Assembly (NCBI GenBank): GCA_022072615.1
Contig: JAJVHS010000093.1
Span: forward strand, 1 to 35,420
Source of the DNA: Phycisphaerales bacterium
GTDB lineage: Bacteria > Planctomycetota > Phycisphaerae > Phycisphaerales > UBA1924
Direction: 5' to 3'
DNA: 35,420 bases
Shown: in pieces, positions 17,478 through 25,104 of the stretch
How the letters are laid out: every line of letters starts with the position of its first letter
How positions within the stretch are numbered: the stretch's first letter is position 1
The notes under the pieces: model-generated
Told to the model about the DNA's origin: nothing
What the model saw: only the letters and a program-made list of their open reading frames with translations
The model's database searches: none
Made by a program: the position numbers and the translations under genes

Positions 17478-17801
17478 TCAGAAGTCTTCGTCCTCCTCCG
17501 ATTCGTCCTCTTCGTCCGAATCACCCTCCTCCTCCAGCTCCTCCTCGTCGTCCTCGAGGAAATCCTCGTCGTCGTCCTCGAATTCCTCGTCGTCTTCGAA
17601 CTCGTCGTCAGAGAACTCCTCTTCGTCGAGATCTTCATCGTCGTCATCGTCGTCATAGGCCATTTCGACGACGGCGACCGAAGGAGCCCACGGGTCATCG
17701 GAGCGGGTCCGGATACCCGGTCGGTCCACGGCAGAGCCGGCCGCGAGCACGGCTGGCCCCGTGGCCATGAGCTTGTGGAACAGATCCGTTGAGCTAGTCA
17801 T
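17478..17801 (-). CDS. extremely acidic small protein (Asp/Glu tail)
   Basis: The product has 107 residues. Residues 1-45 are ordinary (MTSSTDLFHKLMATGPAVLAAG...), and from about residue 49 to the end nearly every residue is Asp or Glu, broken by single Phe residues at intervals (EEEFSDDEFEDDEEF, then DEDF, and a final EDEDF). The start ATG 17801 has GGGTGG upstream; a longer frame reaches 18149 but lacks support. At DNA level the tail is a GA-rich low-complexity stretch (17478-17655). Acidic proteins of this sort can mimic DNA, bind cations or act as chaperone-like partners, but no function can be assigned. It heads a two-gene unit with the Arg-rich protein at 16912. Confidence 0.7.
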   Translation of the reverse strand: MTSSTDLFHKLMATGPAVLAAGSAVDRPGIRTRSDDPWAPSVAVVEMAYDDDDDDEDLDEEEFSDDEFEDDEEFEDDDEDFLEDDEEELEEEGDSDEEDESEEDEDF

Positions 17802-17950
17802 CGGTCCACCCTTTTTTCCTGCGCACACCTGCAGACTGCACGATCCGATCAACGCGCCACCACGCGTACGCGTCCGAGACACCGGTCCTTGCCGAGGGCC
17901 AGGTCGGACCTCCCGGCCCAGTGCCGGATCAATCCGCCCGATTGTTCCCC

Positions 17951-17982
17951 GCTCAAGCGCCGCGTCCACTGGCAACTTGAGC
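17951..17982. repeat. inverted repeat in the long leader of the acidic-protein gene
   Basis: GCTCAAG (17951-17957) and CTTGAGC (17976-17982) are perfect 7-base complements around an 18-nt spacer. They lie in the 346-nt gap 17802-18147 between the divergent acidic-protein and membrane-protein genes, inside the leader expected from the candidate promoter at 18050-18077. No further genes are seen in this gap. Confidence 0.3.
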
Positions 17983-18049
17983 TTCCTTTGACCTGTCCGG
18001 CCGCGGATCGATTCGGTTCCGTTCCCGGCCCACGGAGCAAAACGGCGGT

Positions 18050-18077
18050 AAAGTACCGACCCGGCGCGGGTTGTCAA
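18050..18077 (-). promoter_or_regulatory. candidate sigma-70-type promoter for the acidic-protein unit
   Basis: On the minus strand a perfect -35 TTGACA (18077-18072) is followed, 16 bases on, by TACTTT (18055-18050), which fits TANNNT. Transcription would start near 18043 and leave a leader of about 240 nt before ATG 17801. Confidence 0.35.
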
Positions 18078-18147
18078 ACCGGCGTCGGGACGTATCCACA
18101 GGCGCACCCGCGGCGATCGGGGCCCTGGCCTCACGTGCAGCACGATC

Positions 18148-18711
18148 ATGAACTCATCCGCATTTGACCCGGCAGCGCCCGTCGAATTCCGCCCGCAGTA
18201 CGGGGTGCTGGCGTTCCTGTTCCCGGGGCTGGGTCACGTGGCGCAGGGGCAGTTCAAGCGCGGGGTGCTGATCTCGATCGGGCTCATCGGCCTGTTCTTC
18301 GGGGGTCTGCTGGTGGGCGGGATCGACGTGGTGGACAAGCGAGAAGATCGGCTGTGGTTCCTGGCGCAGGGGATGTTCGGCCCGCTGGCGTTCGGGGTCG
18401 ATTACGTTCACCAGAACCATTTCAAGGTGCTGGACCGGGGCGACGCGGCGCAGAGGATCGGGCCGTCGATCCGGACGGCGGTGCCGGGCGAGGTCCGCGA
18501 CCCTGCTGCGGGCTTCTTCCAGGTCGCGCCCCCGAAGAAAGCGGCCGTGGATCCGGCCACGGGCGAGGTCGAGCCGCCGCCGAACATCAAGTCGCTCGCC
18601 AAGGTGAACGAGCTTGGCACGCTCTTCTGCGCGGTCGCGGGGATGATGAACCTGATCGTGATCATCGACGCGGCGTTTCCCAGGGCTCGGCGGCGCGCGG
18701 AGGGTGCATGA
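18148..18711 (+). CDS. small polytopic membrane protein, DUF6677-like
   Basis: The 187-residue protein has a hydrophobic first third (YGVLAFLFPGLGHVAQGQFKRG, then VLISIGLIGLFFGGLLVGGI), a further segment near LWFLAQGMFGPLAFGVDYV (about 70-90), and a C-terminal helix LGTLFCAVAGMMNLIVIIDAAF (about 155-178). The 'PGLGHxxQGxxxRG' start is the typical beginning of a planctomycete membrane family that I believe is DUF6677; no function is known. The ATG at 18148 has no Shine-Dalgarno and no TACCAT box. It overlaps the next gene by four bases (ATGA), so the two should be made together and may form one membrane complex. Confidence 0.8.
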   Translation: MNSSAFDPAAPVEFRPQYGVLAFLFPGLGHVAQGQFKRGVLISIGLIGLFFGGLLVGGIDVVDKREDRLWFLAQGMFGPLAFGVDYVHQNHFKVLDRGDAAQRIGPSIRTAVPGEVRDPAAGFFQVAPPKKAAVDPATGEVEPPPNIKSLAKVNELGTLFCAVAGMMNLIVIIDAAFPRARRRAEGA

Positions 18712-19016
18712 TCCTTCTTGAGCTGATGCGGCCGGTGACGGCGGCGGCGGTGCTGGCGGGAGCGGCACCGCTGGCGCTGGCGTGGCGGCCCTTCGTGGAC
18801 CCGATCAACCTTCACCGGGGCTGGTTTCTGCTCCTGATCCCGATGTCGGTGCTGCTGTCGATGGTGTACAAGGCGGTGCGGCTGCCGGACCTGTCGCGCT
18901 ACTGGCGACAGGTGGCGTTCATGTCGGCGCAGATCATCTTCTGGATCATCGCGCTGGGCGCGGCGATCTACGTGTTCATCCAGTTTGTCGCGCCGCTGAT
19001 CGTTCCGGCTCGGTAA
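18708..19016 (+). CDS. small membrane protein partner (102 aa)
   Basis: The ATG overlaps the stop of the previous gene (ATGA, 18708-18711). The product is almost entirely hydrophobic, with three probable membrane helices: TAAAVLAGAAPLALAW, GWFLLLIPMSVLLSMVY, and FMSAQIIFWIIALGAAIYVF running on to the C-terminus. The loop KAVRLPDLSRYWRQVA between helices two and three is positively charged and probably cytoplasmic. I recognise no family. Coupled translation with the DUF6677-like gene suggests a shared job in the membrane. Confidence 0.75.
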   Translation: MILLELMRPVTAAAVLAGAAPLALAWRPFVDPINLHRGWFLLLIPMSVLLSMVYKAVRLPDLSRYWRQVAFMSAQIIFWIIALGAAIYVFIQFVAPLIVPAR

Positions 19017-19020
19017 TCGG

Positions 19021-19587
19021 CTACTCGGCCAGGCCGGCGGCCTGGGCGGCGAGCTGGGCCCGGTTCATCGTGGCGAGGAACTCGGCATCGGCGGGGTTGG
19101 CCGGGTCCAGGGGGCGCGAAACGATCGCCGTGCCGGCGCACTCGGCGTAGCGGTTGGCCGAATCGATGTATACGACGGCCCGCGACGAGGAGGGCTGGAC
19201 GAGGCTGAGGTGGACCCTGCTCGAGGGCGGGCCGACAAAGTAGAACTGGTCCAAGGTTTCGCTGGAGCGGGCGAAGAAGGTGGTGCCGTCCGAGCCGCCG
19301 ATCACGAGCTTGGTCTTGATGGCGGGCTTCTTCCCGGTGACCCAGATCCAGCCCATCGCGAGCACGAAGCCGGGGAACGCGGGGATCCCGCTCAGGCTGG
19401 CGCCTGTCTCACCGCCGCGAGGGAAGGCACCCGCCGGGTGAAGGTCCTGGGCGGAGAAGGACGCGGGCTCGGCGTGTCCGCCGGAGGAGCTCGTCGGCTG
19501 GAAGAGCGCCCGGACGGCGCCGTCGGGACCCGCGGCGGTAAGCAACTTGGCCGGGAGCGTCGCGACGGGGGTTTGCGGGGTTGGCAT
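19021..19587 (-). CDS. non-secreted paralogue of the adjacent lipoprotein (IGGSDGTTF family)
   Basis: The 188-residue protein shares a block with the neighbouring lipoprotein: GWIWVTGKKPAIKTKLVI followed by GGSDGTTF (residues 79-104), then a similar VHLSLVQPSSSRAVVYID strand. About 37 nt encoding this block are nearly identical to the neighbour's at DNA level (near 19283-19319 against 19959-19995), so this is a tandem duplication. Unlike its neighbour it has no signal peptide or lipobox: ATG 19587 has AGGAAG five bases upstream and opens into a neutral sequence, MPTPQTPVATLPAKLL. No family name comes to mind. It lies 64 nt downstream of the lipoprotein gene, in the kinase unit. Confidence 0.75.
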   Translation of the reverse strand: MPTPQTPVATLPAKLLTAAGPDGAVRALFQPTSSSGGHAEPASFSAQDLHPAGAFPRGGETGASLSGIPAFPGFVLAMGWIWVTGKKPAIKTKLVIGGSDGTTFFARSSETLDQFYFVGPPSSRVHLSLVQPSSSRAVVYIDSANRYAECAGTAIVSRPLDPANPADAEFLATMNRAQLAAQAAGLAE

Positions 19588-19651
19588 GACGACTTCCTGT
19601 GCGGGCGGGTTGACTGGACCGGGTGACGGGAGGGAACCTGCGCGGTTGGGC

Positions 19652-20476
19652 TTACGGGACTGGAAGGTCGGCGACCGCGGCCTTGGCGATCGCGTCGTTG
19701 ATGGCGGCCTGGAAGTTGTCCCAGATGGGCCCGGTGCCGATGGCGGCCTGCGGGCCGGTGTTGATAACGGTCCCGAATCCGCCGGCCTGCTCGTAGAACA
19801 CGATGTAGGGCGTGGCCTGGGTCAGCGTGGCGACGACGGTGTTCGGAGCGGTCGCGAGCGAGAGGGCGACCTGCGCCGAGGGGTTCGACGGGGGAACGAG
19901 CAGCGCGAAGCGGTGGTACTCGGTGGTGTCGACCTTGCCGACCTGGACGACGAATGTCGTGCCGTCGGAGCCGCCGATGACGAGCTTGGTCTTGACCATG
20001 GGGCGGCTGCCGGTCAGGTAGATCCATCCGTAACCGCTGACGAGGTTGATGTACGCCGCGTCGTACTCATCAACCATTGGGGACGGTGCGGAGATGGCGG
20101 GGGACGCCGTCCCGAGCAGGCCGCCTGTCGCGGGGGCATCGGCGTGGGCGACAACGAAGTCCATGCGCCGGGTGAGGAAGCGGGTGTCGATGGTGCGGAT
20201 GGAGCCGTCGGTCGAGGAGGGTTTCCAGGGGGCACACATGGCGAGGTATGTCAGCTTGCCCGACCCGCTGACAGGGGTGTGGACGAGGCGGTACACCGGG
20301 GGCGCGAGGTTGACGGCGAGGATTCCGCCCGGCGCGGGCGAGACTCTTGAGTCAAAAGGCCCCTGCTCGAAGGTGGCGGTCTCGATCGGGGACATGGTCG
20401 CGACGGGCCTATCGCAGTAGCAGCCGCCGGCGGCGGCGAACATCGACGCGGTGAGTGCGAGCAAGGACCGATTCAC
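19652..20476 (-). CDS. lipoprotein of the IGGSDGTTF family, coupled to the CHASE2 kinase
   Basis: The 274-residue product has a lipoprotein signal peptide (MNRSLLALTASMFAAAGG) with lipid Cys at 19. The start is GTG 20476, set by GGAGG five bases upstream and by the signal peptide. Its GTGA overlaps the stop of the upstream kinase gene by four bases, so translation is likely coupled and amounts matched. Residues 45-110 form one beta-rich region (GILAVNLAPPVYRLVHTPVS). Residues 150-230 hold the shared block: GWIYLTGSRPMVKTKLVI, GGSDGTTF, then AQVALSLATAPNTVVATL. The last 45 residues are a probable amphipathic helix. I do not recognise the family. Coupling to a kinase with an extracytoplasmic CHASE2 domain suggests it may present or sense the signal that the kinase reads. 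Confidence 0.8.
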   Translation of the reverse strand: MNRSLLALTASMFAAAGGCYCDRPVATMSPIETATFEQGPFDSRVSPAPGGILAVNLAPPVYRLVHTPVSGSGKLTYLAMCAPWKPSSTDGSIRTIDTRFLTRRMDFVVAHADAPATGGLLGTASPAISAPSPMVDEYDAAYINLVSGYGWIYLTGSRPMVKTKLVIGGSDGTTFVVQVGKVDTTEYHRFALLVPPSNPSAQVALSLATAPNTVVATLTQATPYIVFYEQAGGFGTVINTGPQAAIGTGPIWDNFQAAINDAIAKAAVADLPVP

Positions 20477-23019
20477 GCGTACCTCCACGGTTGTTGTTCG
20501 AGTCGAACCAGGCGAGCACGATACAGCGCCGCGGCCAGTTCCGCAGCCATGACGAGCGAGATGATGATGAGCAGGACGGGATAGAAGAACGTGTCGGCGT
20601 AGCGCATCGCCAGCCAGGTACCCCCCAGGGCGCACGCGGTCGCGACGAGGATCAACGCCCAGCGGCGGGCGAGGCTGCGGCAGGAGATCGCCCCGATGGC
20701 CACGCCGGCCACGGCGCCGAGCCCCGACCACAACAGCGTCTGGAGGTTGCGGCTCATCGAGCCGCTGATGACGCTCTCGGTGATGCTGAGCCCGAGCTGG
20801 AGCGACGCGACGGCGACGGCGTGGATCTCAACGCCAGGCGACATGCGGCCGTCGACGAGCTCGAACGTGTCGTTGGGGTTGCCCCGCGTTCCGACGATGA
20901 CCGCCTTTCCGGCGAAGGCGGTCATGAGCTGGTCGTCGGTCATCGCGAGCGCGTCGGCCAGATCGGTGCTGCGTTCAAGCAGGTGCTCGGGTGTCGGCAT
21001 GCGGACTTCGTACTCGGGCACGCGGGCGCCGGGGTCGATTCCGTACGCGATGTCCTGTTCGCTGACGGCGCCGTCGGTGATGTAGGGGATGGTCTGGACG
21101 CCCTTGCGGCGGCCGGGGCCGGCGGCGCCGCTTGCCCCGGGTTCGTGGGCGGAGGCCACGACGCTCAGGGAGTTGTCGGGGATCTCGAGCACGAAGCGCG
21201 AGCCGGGGTAGAGCGAGCTAAGGAAGGTCTGGAGCGCCAGGCCGGGGATGGGGAAGGCCTGGGGGTTCTTGACGATGAGCAGCGACTTGGGATGGACCCA
21301 GCTCACGCCGTCGGCGCCCACGTGCAGGGCGGCGCTGCCGTAGCGAACCCCGGCGTCGAGCAGGCTGGGGGCGACCGCAGGCAGGCCTTGTTCGTCGAGG
21401 GCATGCTGGCTGATCGCGCAGACGACATCGACCAGCGGCGGAACGCGTGACCGGTCGAAGGCGGTCATGGCGCGGATGCCGGCGGCAAGTGGCTCGTCGA
21501 AGCCTGGGCGCGGGCTGGCGAACATGACGTCGAAGGTGACAACCGAGGGGCGGCGCGGCAGCGCGGCGAGGCGCTCGAGCAGGCGGCCGAAGAGGGGCCG
21601 GACCGTGTAGAGCTTCTCGAAGCTGGGCGGTTCTGGGCCGATCGCGGCGCCCTGCGACGCCCGGCCGAAGTCAGTGGAGGGATCGACGGTGATGAGGCGG
21701 ACGTCCTTGAGCGGAACGCCGCCGGCGTAGGGGCTAGCGTGGGAAAGCGTGGCGTGGAGGATGTACTCGTTGACGCTGGTGTGGCGGTGGAGGAGTTCGG
21801 CGAGGTAGCTTCCGGCGACGATGGCGACCAGCAGCACGATGACGACGATGGTGCCGCCGACGCGCCGGGTCGCGACGTCGACGGAGCGCCGCCAGGTCTT
21901 GGTGAGGCGGGAGACGGGCGAGATATCGAGTTCCTCGCCGCGGAGGTACTTCTCGCACTGGTCGATCAGCTCGGCAACGGACTGGAAGCGAGTGACGCGG
22001 TCCTTGTCGAGCGCGCGGAGGATGATGGTTTCGAGATCCTGGTCGATGGACCCGATGTGCTCGCGCGGACTGACAGGCGGGTGTTCGAGGATGGCCCGGG
22101 TGGCCTCGACAAAGGACCGCCCGTCGACGTCGTAGGGGAGGCGGCGGCAGACGAGTTCGTAGAGGACGACGCCGAGGGAGTAGACATCCGAGCGGGGATC
22201 GAGCTTGCGGCCGCCGCCGGAGAGCTGCTCGGGGCTCATGTACTGGATGGTGCCGATGATCTGCCCGGTCTCGGTGTGCCGCGTGGAGGTGGCGGCAGGG
22301 TCGATGCAGAGGGCGACGCCGTAATCGATGATCTTGGGCTGTCCGGCGTCGTTGACGAGGATGTTCGCGGGCTTGAGGTCGCGGTGGATGACGCCGCGCT
22401 GGTGCCCGTGCTCAACGCCTCGGCAGACCTCGACGAACAGCTTGACGCGGTCGCGGATGGAGAGGTGGTTGGCGGCGGCGTAGGCGGTGAGCGACTTGGC
22501 GTTGCTCACGTACTCCATCGCGAAGAAGGGGATCTCCTGCTCGGGCCCCGTGGCGTCGGGCGGGAGGTGCATGCCGGCCTCGTAGACCTGCGCGACGGCG
22601 GGGTGAAGGAGGCGTGCGAGGAGCTCGGCCTCGAGGGTGAAGCGTGCCCGGGAGTTGCGCGAGGTGATGCCCTGGCGCATGAGCTTGACGGCGACGCGCC
22701 GGCGCGGGCTGTCCTGCCTGGCGAGGTAGACGACGCCCATGCCGCCGCCGCCGATGCGGTCTTCGATCTTGTAGTTGCCGATGCGGCGGCCACGCAGATC
22801 GCCCTCGGTCGAGCGTGAGGCGTAGATGACGGTCTCGGCATCGGAGATGTGCGACCCGGGCACCTGCGAGGTGTGGTCGTCGCGGAGGGGGACGGTCGGG
22901 AGGGCTCGGTCGGCGGCGATCGACGTCGGCGCGACAGGATCGACGCGGACTTCCGGCCGCTCGTGGGGCGAATTGAGCTCTCGGCGGGGATCAACGCCCG
23001 CGCCGTCCGGTTCCGCCAC
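20473..23019 (-). CDS. Hanks-type Ser/Thr kinase with extracytoplasmic CHASE2 domain
   Basis: This is a transmembrane signalling kinase. Numbers use GTG 23019 (848 residues); a TTG four codons upstream is possible, but the GTG has a GGGGGGTGG run before it. Residues 1-80 are a disordered leader. The kinase domain spans about 83-365: P-loop IGGGGMGVVY, catalytic Lys K112 (VAVKLM), HRDLKPANI (D214), and SPEQL. The Mg-binding triad reads DYG (D232) rather than DFG. One membrane helix follows (GTIVVIVLLVAIVAGSYLAEL, about 389-409), then a CHASE2-like sensor region (LKDVRLITVDPSTDFG ... VVTFDVMFASPRPG ... GKAVIVGTRGNPND, about 410-740), then three C-terminal helices before 848. The usual order in this family is CHASE2 then cytoplasmic output; here the kinase is N-terminal. 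The lipoprotein gene overlaps its stop. Confidence 0.92.
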   Translation of the reverse strand: MAEPDGAGVDPRRELNSPHERPEVRVDPVAPTSIAADRALPTVPLRDDHTSQVPGSHISDAETVIYASRSTEGDLRGRRIGNYKIEDRIGGGGMGVVYLARQDSPRRRVAVKLMRQGITSRNSRARFTLEAELLARLLHPAVAQVYEAGMHLPPDATGPEQEIPFFAMEYVSNAKSLTAYAAANHLSIRDRVKLFVEVCRGVEHGHQRGVIHRDLKPANILVNDAGQPKIIDYGVALCIDPAATSTRHTETGQIIGTIQYMSPEQLSGGGRKLDPRSDVYSLGVVLYELVCRRLPYDVDGRSFVEATRAILEHPPVSPREHIGSIDQDLETIILRALDKDRVTRFQSVAELIDQCEKYLRGEELDISPVSRLTKTWRRSVDVATRRVGGTIVVIVLLVAIVAGSYLAELLHRHTSVNEYILHATLSHASPYAGGVPLKDVRLITVDPSTDFGRASQGAAIGPEPPSFEKLYTVRPLFGRLLERLAALPRRPSVVTFDVMFASPRPGFDEPLAAGIRAMTAFDRSRVPPLVDVVCAISQHALDEQGLPAVAPSLLDAGVRYGSAALHVGADGVSWVHPKSLLIVKNPQAFPIPGLALQTFLSSLYPGSRFVLEIPDNSLSVVASAHEPGASGAAGPGRRKGVQTIPYITDGAVSEQDIAYGIDPGARVPEYEVRMPTPEHLLERSTDLADALAMTDDQLMTAFAGKAVIVGTRGNPNDTFELVDGRMSPGVEIHAVAVASLQLGLSITESVISGSMSRNLQTLLWSGLGAVAGVAIGAISCRSLARRWALILVATACALGGTWLAMRYADTFFYPVLLIIISLVMAAELAAALYRARLVRLEQQPWRYA

Positions 23020-23157
23020 GCCACCCCCCAATCGCGCCGCGCCCTCGGTCCATCATCGAGCGTGAAAGCACCGTGGTCCGGGAATACACGCATTCCCCGC
23101 GCGCCGTTCGAGAAGTCTATGTATGCTACCTCCCGGTCCCCCGCTGTTCGACGTGCG

Positions 23158-23661
23158 ATGCGAACGAGAGCCCGGCCAAACACCTTCCGACTGCTGCTGA
23201 TCGTCTCGGCGGGCGCGCTGCTCGCCCAGGGCTGCGCGCCGCCGGTGATGTTCGCCAATGCGGGCATGAGCCTGGCGGAGGTCGGGACGACGGCGTTCAT
23301 CGAGGGCGAGCTGCGGTATGCGCGGCGGGTGTCGCTCGATGTCGCGGCGGCGGCGTACGAGGCCGCGCTGGACCGCTTGGGGTTCCCGATCCGTCAGCGG
23401 TCGTCGAAGCCCGGGTACATCTACTTGTCGGCGGACCAGGAGAACGGCGAGGAGATCCAGGTCCGCCTGACGCGGAACTCGAACGTGGTGACGTCAATAC
23501 GGATCAGGATCGGGCTGCTCGGTGACCAGGCGATCGCGCGGCTGATCATGGAAGAGGCCGAGACGATTCTGAAGCAGGTGCTCGGCGTCGTGCCGGAAAA
23601 CGCCGGGTCGGTCGTGCCCGCGGCGGGCGAAGAGGACGCGGGGAGCCCGACTCAGGACTGA
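23158..23661 (+). CDS. DUF3568-type lipoprotein
   Basis: The 167-residue protein has a lipoprotein signal (MRTRARPNTFRLLLIVSAGALLAQG) with lipid Cys at 26. The rest follows DUF3568: an alpha/beta domain beginning with FIEGELRYARRVSLDVAAAAYEAALDRLGFPI, then strands (YIYLSADQENGEEIQVRL) and the closing LTRNSNVVTSIRIRIGLLGDQAIARLIMEEAE helix. The family is common in planctomycetes and proteobacteria and has no known activity. ATG 23158 is preferred to ATG 23119 because the signal peptide starts there. There is no Shine-Dalgarno. Its stop touches the stop of the convergent gene at 23662, sharing the palindrome TGATCA. Confidence 0.82.
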   Translation: MRTRARPNTFRLLLIVSAGALLAQGCAPPVMFANAGMSLAEVGTTAFIEGELRYARRVSLDVAAAAYEAALDRLGFPIRQRSSKPGYIYLSADQENGEEIQVRLTRNSNVVTSIRIRIGLLGDQAIARLIMEEAETILKQVLGVVPENAGSVVPAAGEEDAGSPTQD

Positions 23662-24519
23662 TCAGCGCGTCGGCTTGCGCCTGGGCGCGGATGCACGAGC
23701 GGGCTTGGCGGGCCTGCTCGCGGAACGACGCGGGTTCGCGGCGGGCTTTGCCTGTGTCTTGGCGCTCCTGGGGCGCGACGCGGGCGATGCCGATGGCTTC
23801 GGCGGCTTGCCGGGCCGGGCCGCGGGTACAACCGGCGCCGGCGGTATTGCCTCCGTGCGGCTGCTGGTCGTGGAACGCGGCGCGGAGCCAGACGCCGACG
23901 CTTCTTCCGAAGCGGGGCGCTGGGCGTGCCCCTGGCGCACGCTCTCTCCAAAGTCGTGGAGGAGCTCCCCCGCCGCCGCGAGCAGCACGCCGAGCCGATG
24001 GCGGACCTTCTGCGCGCCCTGTGCCGCCACATCGGCGGCAGGTTCGACGACCTCACGCTCGAAGGCGTCGACGGCGGCCTTGGCCTTGGGGCGGAGGATG
24101 CGTGACGACTCGGAGATCTGGTCGGCGACCCTGCGGAAGTCGGCCATGATGTCGGCGCCGGCGCGGGTGGCGAGGTCGGAGATGGCGGCGCTGAAGCGGC
24201 GCTGGAGGTCGGCCCAGTTGTCGGCGGCTCGCTGGCGCTGGGCGACGGCCGCGTAGGTGTCGGCGAGGCCTTCGAAGACCTCGCGAAGGTGGCGGTCTCG
24301 CGCCTGGGGCGATTTTCCTTCGAGGCCGGCGACGACGCCGCGCAGCACGGCCTCGACGAGTTCGCCCAGGCCGTCAAGGCTCATGCCGCGGGACCGGTAG
24401 GTTCGGATGGTGAGGTCAGCGATGCGTGCTCGGATCTCGACACCGTCGCGGACGATGACCGCGGCGGCTTCGGAGACGGCGCGGAGCCAGGGTGCGTTCG
24501 ACCGTGTTTCGTCGGGCAT
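23662..24519 (-). CDS. helical protein with histone-H1-like basic tail
   Basis: The 285-residue product begins at ATG 24519, which has AGGAG eight bases upstream. The first 195 residues are predicted helical, without Cys or Pro clusters (ELVEAVLRGVVAGLEG, RHLREVFEGLADTYAAVAQRQRAADNW, ARAGADIMADFRRVADQISESS), and look like a phasin- or coiled-coil-type fold. The last 85 residues are Pro/Ala/Lys/Arg/Ser-rich with repeated AKPA, RPAKPA and RRSASRP units, like the C-terminal tails of histone H1 and of some bacterial Alp/Hc1-type proteins. Nucleic-acid or granule binding is a fair guess, but no family is certain; DUF6781 is a weak thought. It is convergent with the lipoprotein gene, with zero bases between stops. 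Confidence 0.75.
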   Translation of the reverse strand: MPDETRSNAPWLRAVSEAAAVIVRDGVEIRARIADLTIRTYRSRGMSLDGLGELVEAVLRGVVAGLEGKSPQARDRHLREVFEGLADTYAAVAQRQRAADNWADLQRRFSAAISDLATRAGADIMADFRRVADQISESSRILRPKAKAAVDAFEREVVEPAADVAAQGAQKVRHRLGVLLAAAGELLHDFGESVRQGHAQRPASEEASASGSAPRSTTSSRTEAIPPAPVVPAARPGKPPKPSASPASRPRSAKTQAKPAANPRRSASRPAKPARASAPRRKPTR

Positions 24520-24629
24520 TGCGGAACTCCTGCCGGCGGCGGGGGCTGCGCTGCGAGCGCGGCCGGCGCGATCATACAGTGATTCGGACCCCGTGCCGGT
24601 GGGTTGCACGGGAAGACGGGGATCGAACC

Positions 24630-25094
24630 GTGACAGCACAGCACGTCGGCGGGTTTGCCGCGCGGCCCATCACTCCGCTGGGGATTGTGGACGCGAGCGG
24701 GTGGAGGATGAAGCAGTACTCGATCCGGCCGGCGGGTGGGCGCTTCGATCGTGAGCTCTTCGAGGAAGGGCTCGCGCGGGCGATGGCGGGGTTGCCGCAG
24801 CCGGCGCAGGCCAGTGGCCGGTGCGGCGCCGGGTTTGTCATCATGCACCAGGGCGCCTCGATGCTGTACGTCGTGTGCTGCCGGTGGGAGAACGAGAACG
24901 AGCAGGTCACCGAGGTGCTCGTGAAGGACCTGGCGCCGGGATCGGCGTGGCGGCGAGCGGCGAACGAATCGTGGTGCGTGTGGGACCTGGAAGTAATGTG
25001 GTTCGAGCGCAATGCCTTCGTGGAGACGATGCTCGCACCGGCGGCGCCCGACGTCGGGGCGTACCTGCGCAAGACGATCACCGTTGAGGCGTGA
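24630..25094 (+). CDS. conserved-looking hypothetical protein (154 aa)
   Basis: The frame runs from GTG 24630; an internal ATG (residue 27) is a possible later start. The product has no signal peptide or membrane helix. It ends with an Ala/Pro-rich helix, and shows two distinctive stretches: GFVIMHQGASMLYVVCCRWENENEQVTE and SWCVWDLEVMWFERNAFVETML. Trp-rich aligned strands of this type suggest a small compact alpha/beta fold. I have seen similar unnamed proteins in other bacteria but cannot give a family. It is followed by trpF on the opposite strand (convergent, ten bases apart). No promoter is recognised. Confidence 0.65.
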   Translation: MTAQHVGGFAARPITPLGIVDASGWRMKQYSIRPAGGRFDRELFEEGLARAMAGLPQPAQASGRCGAGFVIMHQGASMLYVVCCRWENENEQVTEVLVKDLAPGSAWRRAANESWCVWDLEVMWFERNAFVETMLAPAAPDVGAYLRKTITVEA

Positions 25095-25104
25095 GGCGGA
25101 CGCG

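Noticed and set aside
17478..17655. GA-rich stretch as a microsatellite or sequencing artefact
   Set aside because: It is in frame with a gene that has a start, a Shine-Dalgarno and a normal N-terminus, and codons vary (GAC/GAT/GAG/GAA), as expected of a coded acidic tail.
24607..24632. tRNA-like T-arm on the minus strand (GGTTCGATCCCCGT)
   Set aside because: The stem before the loop does not pair with the stem after it, and no acceptor stem or anticodon arm fits around it.
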